A stretch of 64,000 nt of DNA from Pararhizobium sp. (GTDB lineage: Bacteria; Pseudomonadota; Alphaproteobacteria; Rhizobiales; Rhizobiaceae): the NCBI GenBank assembly GCA_030655075.1, contig JAURWE010000130.1, positions 15,661-79,660 of the forward strand. The letters are read 5' to 3'. Below, in pieces: positions 36,281 through 44,871 of this stretch. The notes beneath the pieces are model-generated. The model saw only the letters and a list, made by a program, of their open reading frames with translations. It was not told the DNA's origin and made no database searches. Numbering within the stretch: position 1 is the first letter of the stretch; the number at the start of each line of letters is the position of its first letter. The position numbers and the translations under genes were made by a program.

Positions 36281-39200
36281 TTAGTAGTCCTTGATTTCGA
36301 ACGTTACCATCTGCACGCCACTGGCTCCGTTGTCGGCTTCCGCCTTCTTGGTGAGCGCGATGGCAAGTCCGCGGGTAACAGGCTGGTGCGACTTCTTGAC
36401 GAGGTCGCGGGCCTGATCTGCGGTCATGCGGTAGTCACCCAGGCCACCTGCACGGCAGAAGGCCAGCATGGTTTCCGAAGCAGCCGGCGTGTCGAAGGTC
36501 AGCGTTCCGCTTCCGGGCTGCGGAATGACCCGCTTCTCGTTGGCGTTCAGCGTCGTGCTGCCGATGATCTGATCGGGGAACACTTCGACATTGCCGTTCT
36601 CTTCCACATAGAAGAGCTGCAGTTCGCAGGACTGGTTGCTGCTCAGCTCGAACGAGAGCTGATCGTTCACCTTCGCCGTGGTCGAGCCGACATGGATGGC
36701 CAGCTTGACCTTGCCGTCGTTCTTGGCGTCTTCCTGGCGGTATTCCGGCGTTGCTGCAACCTGCTGGGCGGCGTTGTAGACCGGCTTTGCCTCCGCTGCA
36801 TACTCCGCCTTCTTTTCGGCAGGTGCTGCATCATAGGCTGCCTGGACATAGGCGGCACGATCCAGCGGACGCAGCTGCATCAGCGGCTCGAGCAGGTAGG
36901 CGTACTGTTCTTCCAGCTCGTTGCGCGGCACGGTACCGCCGGCTTCGAGAATGGTCGACCAGTCGATGGCGAGATGCAGCAGCTCACCAGGAGGGATACG
37001 CTTGACGGCTGCAGCGAACTCATCGGTCGTCATGTCGAACTCGGCAGCCATGGCTTCGTAGTCGAGTTCGTCTTCATACTTGTCGGCGTAGTAAGTGACG
37101 AGTTCCGCACTGCCCGGCGCCATCATGCTTTCAGCACCACCATCCGGTGTCGGCTGCGTAACGCCGAGCTGCTTCAGCGCATCCACGAAGTGCTCGCGGT
37201 CCTTTTTATAGGTTTCGTCGAGCTCTTCCTGCGGCACGTACATGCTCAAGAGAACGTCCTGCTGGTCCTTGCTGAACAGCACCGAGGTCTCGATGAACTC
37301 GCGCAGCTGGTCGCGCTTCGACAGGATGCCGTTTGCATGGCAATCGAAGCAGGACCGGGCGTTGATGACCTCGACACCCTTGCCGATCGGACGCTTGCGG
37401 AAGGAGACGATAGCGGTCGGGCCGACATCGAGCTGCTTGCCCTCGGCGGTCGACAGGTAATAGCCCTGCAGGCCGTTCGGGAGCGAGAAGATCATCTCGC
37501 CACCGTCATGCTCGAACGGTGTCAGATGGGCATCGAGCGGAGCGATTTCCTTCGGTCCATGCGGGAAGCGCTGCAGCACCTGCTTGCCGACGTCACCGCC
37601 GAAGTCATAGGACTTCCAGTAATAGCCGCCGAATGGCATGTCATGGCGCTCGAGCATGCGATTGTGGTCGGACACCCCGGACGAACCATCGGTGAAGGCA
37701 GCGCGGATCACCCTGCGGTCACGGATGTTCTTGTCGACATCGACCTTGAAGCGTTCTTCCAGGATCTTGATGTCGGTCGGCAGTTTCATCAGCGTGTTGT
37801 AGAACTTCGGCTTTGCAGCGTTGCTCATGAACCAGTCGATGCGCATGATCGGCAGCAGCGTCTTTGTCTGATAGGCCAAGGCTGCCAGTGTCGGATCGCT
37901 CTGCGGATCGACACCGTAGAAATACTCGCTGATCAGGAAGTTGTAGTCGTCTTCGGTCCATTCGAGATCGCGCAGGTCGATCCGCACGAGCATGCCGTTT
38001 GTGCCTTCGACTTCGTCCGGAATGACCAGCTTGGGGCCGTAGGACAGCGAGTTGAGAAGCTTTTTGAAGCCACCGGACAACACAGCCATGCGCTTCTGGA
38101 AAGCCTCGTCGTCCTCGCAGCTCATCATGCCATTGTACTGGTTGCGGTAAGAGAAGTAGCGGACATAGGGCCGGTCGCGTTCTTCGACCTGCGATACGTC
38201 CTTGAGGGCTGCTTCCAGATTCTGGGCATAGTTCGCCATCGGGCGGCCGCGTTCCGGCTTCGCTGTCACCGCAGCCGCTTCGACCTTCTCGGCACTGAGC
38301 GAGTTGATCCAGTCCTCGAGGCTCTTGACCTCTTCGGCCGACGGACGTTTGCCGAGTGGCATGCGGCCGCTGGTGACCGAGGTGAACAGGCGCGACTTGG
38401 CGGCATCGCCTGGCGTCACGAAAGCAGCATTGTTGGAAATGGACGACAGATCGCCGGCCGGATAGGAACCTTGCGCACTTTCGCCCGGACCATGGCAGTT
38501 GCGGCAATACTTGCCGATGAAGGCGTCGGCCTGTTGTGCCAGTCCGGCATTGTCGCCGCCCGTAATGGCCGCTTCCGGCGTTGCTTCCTTGCAGGCCGAT
38601 GCCTTGTCGTCGACGACAACCGTCTTGTCGACAGGCTTGATTTCGCGGTCCGCCAGATAGGCGTACATGGCGTTGCGGTCTTCCTCCGTCAGGATCTTCA
38701 GGCCGCGGGAAAAGCGGGCCATGACCGGATCGGCGATCGGCGAACCCGACAGCTTCTTGCCTTCTTCGATAAAGCCGGCCGTGAAGGTTTCTGCCGAAAC
38801 ACCGGACATCTTCGCCTTGGTGATGTCAGGGGCGACAGCACCCGTCAGACCTTTCTCGCCCTCATAGGCGCGATCAGTGTCGAGACCGTAGGTCGTGGTG
38901 CGCGGCGTGTGGCAGTCGCCGCAACCGCCGACGTTTTCAACCAGATAGCGGCCGCGCTCGACCTGGCTGTCGCCGACCGGCTGATAGGCCGGAACGGTGA
39001 AATTGTTGCGCTTCCACCAGCTGATCGTCGTCTGGCGGCTGAACGGGAAGGAAATCTCGTTTTCCTTGTTCGTCGCGTCGGACTGCGGCAGCGTGTCGAT
39101 ATAGGCCTTGATGTCCAGCACATCCTCCGGCTTCATGCCGCCGTAGGACGTGTAGGGCATGACAGGGTAGAGATTGTTGCCCTCTTTATCGAGGCCGTTC

Positions 39201-39556
39201 ATCACGGCGTTGAGGAACTGCGCGTTGGTCCAGCCGCCGATGCCGTTCGTATGGGGCGAGATGTTCGGCGCGAAAAACTTGCCGATCGCCGTTTCCATCT
39301 CCATGCCGCCCGAGAGCAGCTCGACATTGTCGCCGGCGCCATGGCAGGCACCGCAGCCCGAAGCATTGAACATGTATTTGCCGTTCTCGACATTCGCCTT
39401 GTACGTGCCGTAGGCATCGTCGGCGAAGGTCTCGCGGGCAGACGCGACATCCGGACATTGGGTCACGGCCAAAAGCGCCACCATCGCGATTGCCGCATGG
39501 GACACCAGAAACTGCCTCTTCAAAAACGCTTTAGACAATGCCTTGAACATGCCCAT
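36281..39556 (-). CDS. Secreted four-haem cytochrome c with DUF4384-like C-terminus
   Basis: 1091 residues. Signal peptide (cleavage about ASA, 40). Four CxxCH sites: CGACH (68-72), CGDCH (212-216), CRNCH (351-355) and CFDCH (736-740). The first two domains resemble the dihaem-type cytochromes of membrane dehydrogenases (PYTSYGGMKPEDVLDIKAYIDTL, GPxTPR-like block). A central region of about 370 residues (440-810), which I do not recognise, holds the fourth haem. Residues 948-1035 resemble DUF4384, as in the two caspase homologues nearby. Start chosen at the ATG (39556) with AGGAGA seven bases upstream. Gap to the flavocytochrome is 50 bases. Likely a periplasmic electron carrier or sensor. 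Confidence 0.9.
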   Translation of the reverse strand: MGMFKALSKAFLKRQFLVSHAAIAMVALLAVTQCPDVASARETFADDAYGTYKANVENGKYMFNASGCGACHGAGDNVELLSGGMEMETAIGKFFAPNISPHTNGIGGWTNAQFLNAVMNGLDKEGNNLYPVMPYTSYGGMKPEDVLDIKAYIDTLPQSDATNKENEISFPFSRQTTISWWKRNNFTVPAYQPVGDSQVERGRYLVENVGGCGDCHTPRTTTYGLDTDRAYEGEKGLTGAVAPDITKAKMSGVSAETFTAGFIEEGKKLSGSPIADPVMARFSRGLKILTEEDRNAMYAYLADREIKPVDKTVVVDDKASACKEATPEAAITGGDNAGLAQQADAFIGKYCRNCHGPGESAQGSYPAGDLSSISNNAAFVTPGDAAKSRLFTSVTSGRMPLGKRPSAEEVKSLEDWINSLSAEKVEAAAVTAKPERGRPMANYAQNLEAALKDVSQVEERDRPYVRYFSYRNQYNGMMSCEDDEAFQKRMAVLSGGFKKLLNSLSYGPKLVIPDEVEGTNGMLVRIDLRDLEWTEDDYNFLISEYFYGVDPQSDPTLAALAYQTKTLLPIMRIDWFMSNAAKPKFYNTLMKLPTDIKILEERFKVDVDKNIRDRRVIRAAFTDGSSGVSDHNRMLERHDMPFGGYYWKSYDFGGDVGKQVLQRFPHGPKEIAPLDAHLTPFEHDGGEMIFSLPNGLQGYYLSTAEGKQLDVGPTAIVSFRKRPIGKGVEVINARSCFDCHANGILSKRDQLREFIETSVLFSKDQQDVLLSMYVPQEELDETYKKDREHFVDALKQLGVTQPTPDGGAESMMAPGSAELVTYYADKYEDELDYEAMAAEFDMTTDEFAAAVKRIPPGELLHLAIDWSTILEAGGTVPRNELEEQYAYLLEPLMQLRPLDRAAYVQAAYDAAPAEKKAEYAAEAKPVYNAAQQVAATPEYRQEDAKNDGKVKLAIHVGSTTAKVNDQLSFELSSNQSCELQLFYVEENGNVEVFPDQIIGSTTLNANEKRVIPQPGSGTLTFDTPAASETMLAFCRAGGLGDYRMTADQARDLVKKSHQPVTRGLAIALTKKAEADNGASGVQMVTFEIKDY

Positions 39557-39605
39557 GGCCGTTCTCCTGTTTTCTTCCGTAACCATTCCGACAGAATGCA
39601 CGATT

Positions 39606-40943
39606 TTACCGAAATTCGAACTGCTCGAACTCAACCCTTTTGGGTTTCTTTCCGAGGCCCGAGAGACCTTTTTCAATTGCTTTGCGTAATGGGGGCGGTC
39701 CACAGAACCAAAGATCCGCCCCTTCTGGATTGACAGCGCTGCCGGCGACGAGTTTTTCGGCGTCGAAACGCCCCTCGATGGCTGAGTCGTGCAGCTTGAA
39801 ACTGAAATTTGCGAGTTTTTCAGCTTGAGCCTCGAACGTCTCAAGGCCGATGGCCTCAGCACGCTCGCGTACGCAATAGAACAGCTGGATATCCTGGCCT
39901 TCGTCGCCTTTGAGGCGCCCGGCCATTGCAAGGAACGGCGTGATGCCGATGCCGCCGGCCAGCCAGATCTGCTTCTTGCCGCCGCGCTTGTGGTTGAAGT
40001 GGCCGTAGCCGCCTTCGAGCTTCAACGCGTCGCCGACGGCAATGCCTTCGCGCAGCGCTGCCGTGTAGTCGCCAAGCGGCTTGATGGCAAAACGAACCGT
40101 GCCGTCTTCGTCGATGCCGGCGATCGTGAACGGATGTGGCTCGCGCAACCCGCTTTTCTCGACGCGGAAAAAGCCAAATTGCCCCGGAAGGGCCCGAAGC
40201 TTGCGGCTGACCGGCTTGGCCGTGATGATCGTCGCCCCATGGTGCTTTTCAACGTCGGACACGGCATAGCGCCGCGTTTTCAACCAGGGGAACACCTGCG
40301 TGTAGATGTAGCTCACAATGCCGATCAGGGCGAAGATGTTGAGATAGCCGGCCAAAAGCGCGGTGCCGTCATAGGGGCGCTTGATGAACATCTGGTGGAA
40401 GGCGACCATGACAAAGAGCAGGCCGATCAGCCGGTGCGTCCAGCGCCAGATGTGATAGGGAAACTCGATCTTTGTGCGCGGAACGATCTTGACGATCGAC
40501 AGGACCAGCAGCACGACGAAGCCGTAGAAAGAATATTCGCCGGCATCGGCCGCCAGCTTGTTCAGCCCGCTGGTCAGCGCCAGCCCCTTGAAGTCGGGGG
40601 TGATGAAATAATGCACGAGGATAAGACAGAGCACCAGAATACCGACCTTGCGGTGAACCTGGTAGATCCGGTCGAGCCCGCCGAACAGCCGCTCGACGAA
40701 GGGTGGGCGCGTGGCCATGAACTGGGCGATGCCCATGCCGACAAAAGCCATCGACGACGCCATCAGCGAAAACGTCGTTGCCGCATTGGTGTGGCTGACC
40801 GCAGGAACTGCAAGCAGCCCGGCCATTGCGATCAGTCCATAAACAAGAACAGCACCAGTGCTCAATTTCAACTCCCAGCAGTCCGGCTTTTTGCCGATTT
40901 CCCCAACGGAGAGACTGGCAAGCCCCATTCCGTTCGTCAACAT
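39606..40943 (-). CDS. Ferric-reductase/NOX-like transmembrane flavocytochrome
   Basis: 445 residues. A six-span ferric-reductase domain (about 30-225) with paired haem ligands His97/His111 and His170/His183, then a cytoplasmic FNR-type module: HPFTI (FAD, 270-274), GGIGITP (NAD(P), 330-336) and a C-terminal CGPPP. Such proteins pass electrons from cytoplasmic NAD(P)H across the membrane to metal, oxygen or a periplasmic partner. AGGA is six bases before the ATG. It is first in the run, immediately before the secreted multihaem cytochrome, its likely acceptor (inferred). The start is divergent from the SPOR-caspase operon. Confidence 0.92.
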   Translation of the reverse strand: MLTNGMGLASLSVGEIGKKPDCWELKLSTGAVLVYGLIAMAGLLAVPAVSHTNAATTFSLMASSMAFVGMGIAQFMATRPPFVERLFGGLDRIYQVHRKVGILVLCLILVHYFITPDFKGLALTSGLNKLAADAGEYSFYGFVVLLVLSIVKIVPRTKIEFPYHIWRWTHRLIGLLFVMVAFHQMFIKRPYDGTALLAGYLNIFALIGIVSYIYTQVFPWLKTRRYAVSDVEKHHGATIITAKPVSRKLRALPGQFGFFRVEKSGLREPHPFTIAGIDEDGTVRFAIKPLGDYTAALREGIAVGDALKLEGGYGHFNHKRGGKKQIWLAGGIGITPFLAMAGRLKGDEGQDIQLFYCVRERAEAIGLETFEAQAEKLANFSFKLHDSAIEGRFDAEKLVAGSAVNPEGADLWFCGPPPLRKAIEKGLSGLGKKPKRVEFEQFEFR

Positions 40944-41078
40944 GTATTGTCCTGAAGACGCGCCGCCGCGTCACTTTATTCAGATTGCTCGAATCGGGGC
41001 ACTTGGACTCACCCTCCGTTGGTCACCATTCTTGAAAATCATGCTCGAAATCCACGACGGATGATTGAAGGAACCCTT

Positions 41079-41090
41079 CTGACACGTCAG
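41079..41090. promoter_or_regulatory. Inverted repeat in the divergent caspase spacer
   Basis: CTGAC-AC-GTCAG is a 12-bp inverted repeat in the 194-base spacer between the flavocytochrome gene and the SPOR-caspase gene, 47 bases before the latter's ATG. It could be an operator for one or both operons. No convincing -35/-10 pair was found in the spacer. Confidence 0.3.
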
Positions 41091-41137
41091 TGATTCATGA
41101 TAGTTTCTTTGACAGAGCTACGGTGAGGGCCGGGGAT

Positions 41138-42478
41138 ATGAAACGACTAGTTTTGGTACTATCGATAATTGCGGGGTTTCTCGGCGCTTCGGCGGCTGAG
41201 GCGGCCAAGAATGTGGCGCTGGTCATCGGCAACAACGCCTATCAGGGCATCACGCCGCTGAAAAAAGCCGTCAACGACGCCGACGCCATTGCCACGACGC
41301 TGAAGACCATCGGCTTCGATGTCGATCTCGGTGAAAACCTCACCCGGCGCGAGACCAATGCCAAGTTCACGTCCTTCATCGCGCGAATCGAACCGGGCGA
41401 CACGGCGTTCTTCTTTTTCTCGGGCCATGGCGTGGCGCTGGAAGGCCGCAACATGCTCCTGTCGGTCGATGTGCCCGCCGCCCAGAACGCCGACATGATC
41501 CGCGACGAGGCCCATGTGGTCGATGAACTCATCCGGCGCGTCAATGAAAAGGGCGCGGCCGTGTCCTTCTTCGTTCTCGACGCCTGCCGCAACAATCCGT
41601 TCGGCACCAGCGGCGGAAAAAGCATCGGAACGGGCAAGGGCCTGCAGGTCGTCGCACCGCCGAGCGGCTCCTTCGTGCTGATGGCCGCCGGTGCCGGCCA
41701 GGAGGCGCTCGACCGCCTTTCGGAAACCGACGCCGAGCCGACCTCGGTCTTCACCCGCTATCTGGTGCCGCTGCTGGCAACCCCGGGCATGAGCCATATT
41801 GCGCTTGCCAAGCGCGTCCAGCGCGAGGTCGCCGACACAGCCGCCAAGATCGGACACGCCCAGCAGCCGGCCTTCTACGACGAGATCAAGGGCGAGATCT
41901 ATCTGGTGCCGGCCGGCACCGCATCGACCGAACAGACGCCCGTCGAGGTCGCCAAGCTGCCCGACGAGCAGGTGACGCGCGAGACCAAGGCGCTAGAGGT
42001 CGATCCGGCGCTGACCGAATGGAACGCCGTCAAGGACACAGACAGCCCCGCCATCCTGAAATCCTTCATCGGCAAATACAAAGGCAGCAGCTATGCCGAC
42101 TACGCCTCGGCCCGTCTCGACGAACTGAACGCCGAGCGCACGAAGGCGGAAGAAAAGGCCGAGCCCGTCCTGAAGCAGCGCGAAGTGGCAAAACTGGATC
42201 CGGAACCGGCCTTTGAAGAACCTGCCCCCGCTGCCGGCGGCTGGTTCGTCATCGTCGGCTCCTATCCCCATGCCGACCGGGCCAAGGCCAGAAGCCGCGC
42301 CAACCTGATGGCCAACAAAGGCTTCAACGCCCAGATCATCGACACGGACGAATACAGCAGCCTGCGCGACGGCCTTTATTCGGTCGTCATGGGCCCGTAC
42401 AAAAAGAGCACTGCCCAGAAACAGCTGTCCCGCGTCAAACGCCAGATCGGCGACGCCTATATCAAGGAAGCCCGCTGA
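41138..42478 (+). CDS. Exported caspase-like protease (C14) with SPOR domain
   Basis: 446 residues from the ATG giving MKRLVLVLSI; signal peptide cleaved about AEA (22). Caspase domain: KNVALVIGNNAYQ, FFFFSGHGVALEG (His97) and FFVLDACRNNPF (Cys150), all residues for activity present. A middle segment (LTEWNAVKDTDSPAILKSFIGKYKGSSYADYA) is the helical repeat that often follows C14 domains. Residues about 360-446 form a SPOR domain (WFVIVGSYPHADRAKARSRA, YSVVMGPYKK), which binds denuded septal glycan. GAGGG stands upstream. Its stop overlaps the amidase ATG. Expected site: periplasm at the division septum or wall. Confidence 0.92.
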   Translation: MKRLVLVLSIIAGFLGASAAEAAKNVALVIGNNAYQGITPLKKAVNDADAIATTLKTIGFDVDLGENLTRRETNAKFTSFIARIEPGDTAFFFFSGHGVALEGRNMLLSVDVPAAQNADMIRDEAHVVDELIRRVNEKGAAVSFFVLDACRNNPFGTSGGKSIGTGKGLQVVAPPSGSFVLMAAGAGQEALDRLSETDAEPTSVFTRYLVPLLATPGMSHIALAKRVQREVADTAAKIGHAQQPAFYDEIKGEIYLVPAGTASTEQTPVEVAKLPDEQVTRETKALEVDPALTEWNAVKDTDSPAILKSFIGKYKGSSYADYASARLDELNAERTKAEEKAEPVLKQREVAKLDPEPAFEEPAPAAGGWFVIVGSYPHADRAKARSRANLMANKGFNAQIIDTDEYSSLRDGLYSVVMGPYKKSTAQKQLSRVKRQIGDAYIKEAR

Positions 42479-43077
42479 TGTTTGGTGGACGCAATCGTCT
42501 GGTTCGGGCTGTTATCGCAGCCTCTCTGGCCGCCGCCATGGCGGTTCCCGCCTCGGCCGCCGGTATCATCAGCCGGGCCGAATGGGGTGCACACAAGCCG
42601 GTCCTGCCGATGACGAAGCAAGTGCCGGACCGGATCACCATCCATCACACCGCCGTTCGCTCGAAACACGGGTTGTCGATCGTCAAGAAGCTGCAGGGCC
42701 TGCAGAATTTCTCGCAAAGCGACGCAAAACTCGCCGACGGCCGCCGCAAGAAACAATGGGCTGATGTGCCCTACCATTTCTACATTTCCGAGGACGGCAA
42801 GATCGCCGAGGGACGCCCGGCGGACTTCGTCGGCGACACCAACACGGCCTACGATCCGGCCGGTCACCTGAGCATCGTCGTCGAAGGCAACTTCCAGAAG
42901 GAACAGCCGACCGAAGCCGAACTGGCGTCGCTCGCTTCGCTGACGGCAACGCTGGCAAAGAAGTATGGCATCGGCCGCGACCGGATCGGCGTGCACAAGG
43001 ACTTTGCCCAGACCGAATGCCCGGGCAAGAACCTGGAGCCCTATATCCAGATGATCATTGCCGCCCTGCCGCAATGA
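42478..43077 (+). CDS. PGRP/Amidase_2-type N-acetylmuramoyl-L-alanine amidase
   Basis: 199 residues; signal peptide cleaved about ASA (27). ISRAEWGAHKP and DRITIHHTAV are PGRP-fold signatures. Zinc ligands by position: His56 or His57 in IHHTA, His173 in GVHKDFAQTECPG and Cys181; Tyr99 in VPYHFYI fits the catalytic tyrosine. The enzyme would cleave the muramyl-L-Ala bond in periplasmic peptidoglycan. The ATG overlaps the caspase stop (TGATG) and its stop overlaps the next gene by four bases. Confidence 0.92.
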   Translation: MFGGRNRLVRAVIAASLAAAMAVPASAAGIISRAEWGAHKPVLPMTKQVPDRITIHHTAVRSKHGLSIVKKLQGLQNFSQSDAKLADGRRKKQWADVPYHFYISEDGKIAEGRPADFVGDTNTAYDPAGHLSIVVEGNFQKEQPTEAELASLASLTATLAKKYGIGRDRIGVHKDFAQTECPGKNLEPYIQMIIAALPQ

Positions 43078-43844
43078 CGGGCGGGATCAAACGCATCGTG
43101 CTGGCGATGAGCCTTGCCGCAGCAATCGCGGCGACAGCCACCGCAGCCGAACCGACGAAGCTGCCGGAAGGCTTCGTCTACCTGCGCCAGCTTGACCCCT
43201 CGATCCCCCAGGACATCCGCTATTTCGGCAGCCACAATTTTCTGGGCCGCCGGGTGGCGGGATATGACGCTGCCGAATGCATCCTTACCCGCAAGGCTGC
43301 CATCGCCTTGCAGAAAATCCAGCGGCGCCTGAAGCCGCGCGGCCTGTCGCTCAAAGTCTACGATTGCTACCGGCCCGCCCAGGCCGTTGCCGATTTCGCC
43401 CGCTGGGCATCCCGGCCGGGCGATGAAGCCGGCAAGACGGAATTCTATCCCACGCTGGACAAGAGCCACCTGTTTGCGCTCGGCTATATCGCCAAACGCT
43501 CCGGCCATTCGCGCGGCTCATCGGTAGATCTGACAATCGTGCCCCTGCCCGCACGGGCCGACCCCGCTTCCACACCGGAAAAGGCCTGCCATCTTCCCGC
43601 CGGCGAACGGTACGCCGACAACAGCCTGGATTTCGGCACGGGCTACGATTGTTTCCACGACCGCAGCCACACGCAGGCAACAAGGATCGGCAGAGAGGCG
43701 CAGCGCAACCGCGCCCTTCTCGTCGCTGAAATGGCCAACAACGGCTTCGTCAACTACAAGCGCGAATGGTGGCACTTTTCGCTGAAGGACGAACCCTTCC
43801 CGAAGACCCACTTCGACTTTCCCATCTCCGCACCGGCCGACTGA
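43074..43844 (+). CDS. VanX/DdpX-like M15 D-Ala-D-Ala dipeptidase, exported
   Basis: 256 residues; signal peptide cleaved about ATA (24). The M15D motifs are present: conserved Arg in VYDCYRPAQA, SGHSRGSSVDL (zinc ligands His145 and Asp152) and EWWHF (catalytic Glu231, zinc ligand His234). VanX-type enzymes hydrolyse D-Ala-D-Ala; a secreted form would act on wall-derived dipeptide or as a murein peptidase. Third gene of the caspase-amidase-dipeptidase operon, coupled by an ATGA overlap. A terminator follows. Confidence 0.92.
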   Translation: MTGGIKRIVLAMSLAAAIAATATAAEPTKLPEGFVYLRQLDPSIPQDIRYFGSHNFLGRRVAGYDAAECILTRKAAIALQKIQRRLKPRGLSLKVYDCYRPAQAVADFARWASRPGDEAGKTEFYPTLDKSHLFALGYIAKRSGHSRGSSVDLTIVPLPARADPASTPEKACHLPAGERYADNSLDFGTGYDCFHDRSHTQATRIGREAQRNRALLVAEMANNGFVNYKREWWHFSLKDEPFPKTHFDFPISAPAD

Positions 43845-43857
43845 GTGTGGCGAAACG

Positions 43858-43885
43858 AAAAAGGCGGCCGCAACGGACCGCCTTT
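43858..43885 (-). terminator. Intrinsic terminator of fpr, possibly bidirectional
   Basis: AAAGGCGG and CCGCCTTT (8-bp arms) around a ten-base loop. On the minus strand TTTTTCG follows, 25 bases after the fpr stop. On the plus strand the stem follows the M15 gene by 14 bases, with a shorter T-tail. Confidence 0.75.
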
Positions 43886-43909
43886 CGGAACACACAGGTA
43901 AATATCCGA

Positions 43910-44725
43910 TCAGCCGACGAAGGCACGCTCGATGACGAACTCGCTCGGCTTGTTGTTTGAGCCCTCGGTCAGACCGGCGGCCTCCAGGATTTCCTTGGTT
44001 TCCTTCAGCATCTCGGTCGAGCCGCAGATCATGCCGCGGTCAATGGCCGGATCGAAGGCCGGCAGGCCGAGATCTGAAAACATCTTGCCCTCGCGCATCA
44101 GGTTGGTGATGCGGCCTTTGAACGGATAGTCCTCACGGGTCACCGTCGCGTAGTGGCGCAGCTTGTCGCCCACCAGCTCGGCCAGGAATTCGTGGTTGCG
44201 GATTTCCTCGATCAGATCGAACCCGTATTTCAGCTCGGCCACGTCGCGCGTCGTGTGTGTCAGGATCACCTCGTCGAACTTCTCGTAGGTTTCCGGATCG
44301 CGGATGAGGCTGGCGAAGGGCGCTATGCCGGTGCCGGTCGAAAACATATAGAGCCGCTTGCCGGGGGTCAGCGCGTCGAGCACCAGAGTGCCCGTTGGCT
44401 TTTTGCGCAGCAAAACCTGATCGCCGGGCTGGATGGCCTGCAGGTGCGATGTCAGTGGGCCGTCCTGAACCTTGATCGAAAAGAATTCAAGCTCTTCGTC
44501 CCAGGCCGGGCTGGCAATCGAATAGGCGCGATAGATCGGTTTGCCGTCCACCATCAGGCCGATCATGGCAAACTCGCCCGAGCGGAAGCGGAACTCGGCC
44601 GGACGCGTCATGCGGAAGCTGAACAGCCGGTCCGTATAATGGGTGACCTTCGTCACCGTTTCGGCAAACACGCCGGCGGGCACGGCTGCAGCAGCAAATT
44701 CTTCGACCTTGGCAGGAGCATTCAT
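43910..44725 (-). CDS. fpr: Ferredoxin/flavodoxin-NADP+ reductase
   Basis: 271-residue FAD enzyme: RAYSIASP (FAD binding), STGTGIAPFASLIRDPETY (NADP), and the C-terminal EFVIERAFVG found in bacterial-type (subclass I) Fpr, where the end stacks on the flavin. It transfers electrons between NADPH and ferredoxin or flavodoxin, here plausibly feeding sulfite reductase, whose gene lies 660 bases upstream. The fold matches the FNR module of the flavocytochrome at 39.6 kb but lacks a membrane part. Confidence 0.95.
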   Translation of the reverse strand: MNAPAKVEEFAAAAVPAGVFAETVTKVTHYTDRLFSFRMTRPAEFRFRSGEFAMIGLMVDGKPIYRAYSIASPAWDEELEFFSIKVQDGPLTSHLQAIQPGDQVLLRKKPTGTLVLDALTPGKRLYMFSTGTGIAPFASLIRDPETYEKFDEVILTHTTRDVAELKYGFDLIEEIRNHEFLAELVGDKLRHYATVTREDYPFKGRITNLMREGKMFSDLGLPAFDPAIDRGMICGSTEMLKETKEILEAAGLTEGSNNKPSEFVIERAFVG

Positions 44726-44871
44726 CGTGGTCTTCGTCCTGTAATGGTGGGCACGGGTATCATCTTTGCGCGGAGTAGTTCACAGGCGCACAAAAGGAAA
44801 GAAATTCTGTGCCAATTATACGCCTGTTTGCAGGAAATTGCCTTGCTTCAGACTGTCGCGGGCCCGATTGC

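Noticed and set aside
36386..39733. A 1115-codon open frame on the plus strand opposite the cytochrome gene
   Set aside because: It mirrors a GC-rich coding sequence whose minus-strand frame has a signal peptide, four CxxCH motifs and a ribosome-binding site. The antisense translation is rich in Arg/His/Asp/Val with no domain, as expected of a shadow frame.
41109..41136. TTGACA as a -35 element for the SPOR-caspase operon
   Set aside because: The place where the -10 should be (around 41132) is the ribosome-binding site and ATG region, with GGGGAT instead of a TATAAT-like box; a start there would leave no leader.
32099..43844. Cluster as a recently acquired defence island
   Set aside because: I see no integrase, transposase, flanking repeat or tRNA boundary, and base composition looks like the neighbouring housekeeping genes. 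All products have signal peptides or membrane spans, unlike most cytoplasmic caspase-type defence effectors.
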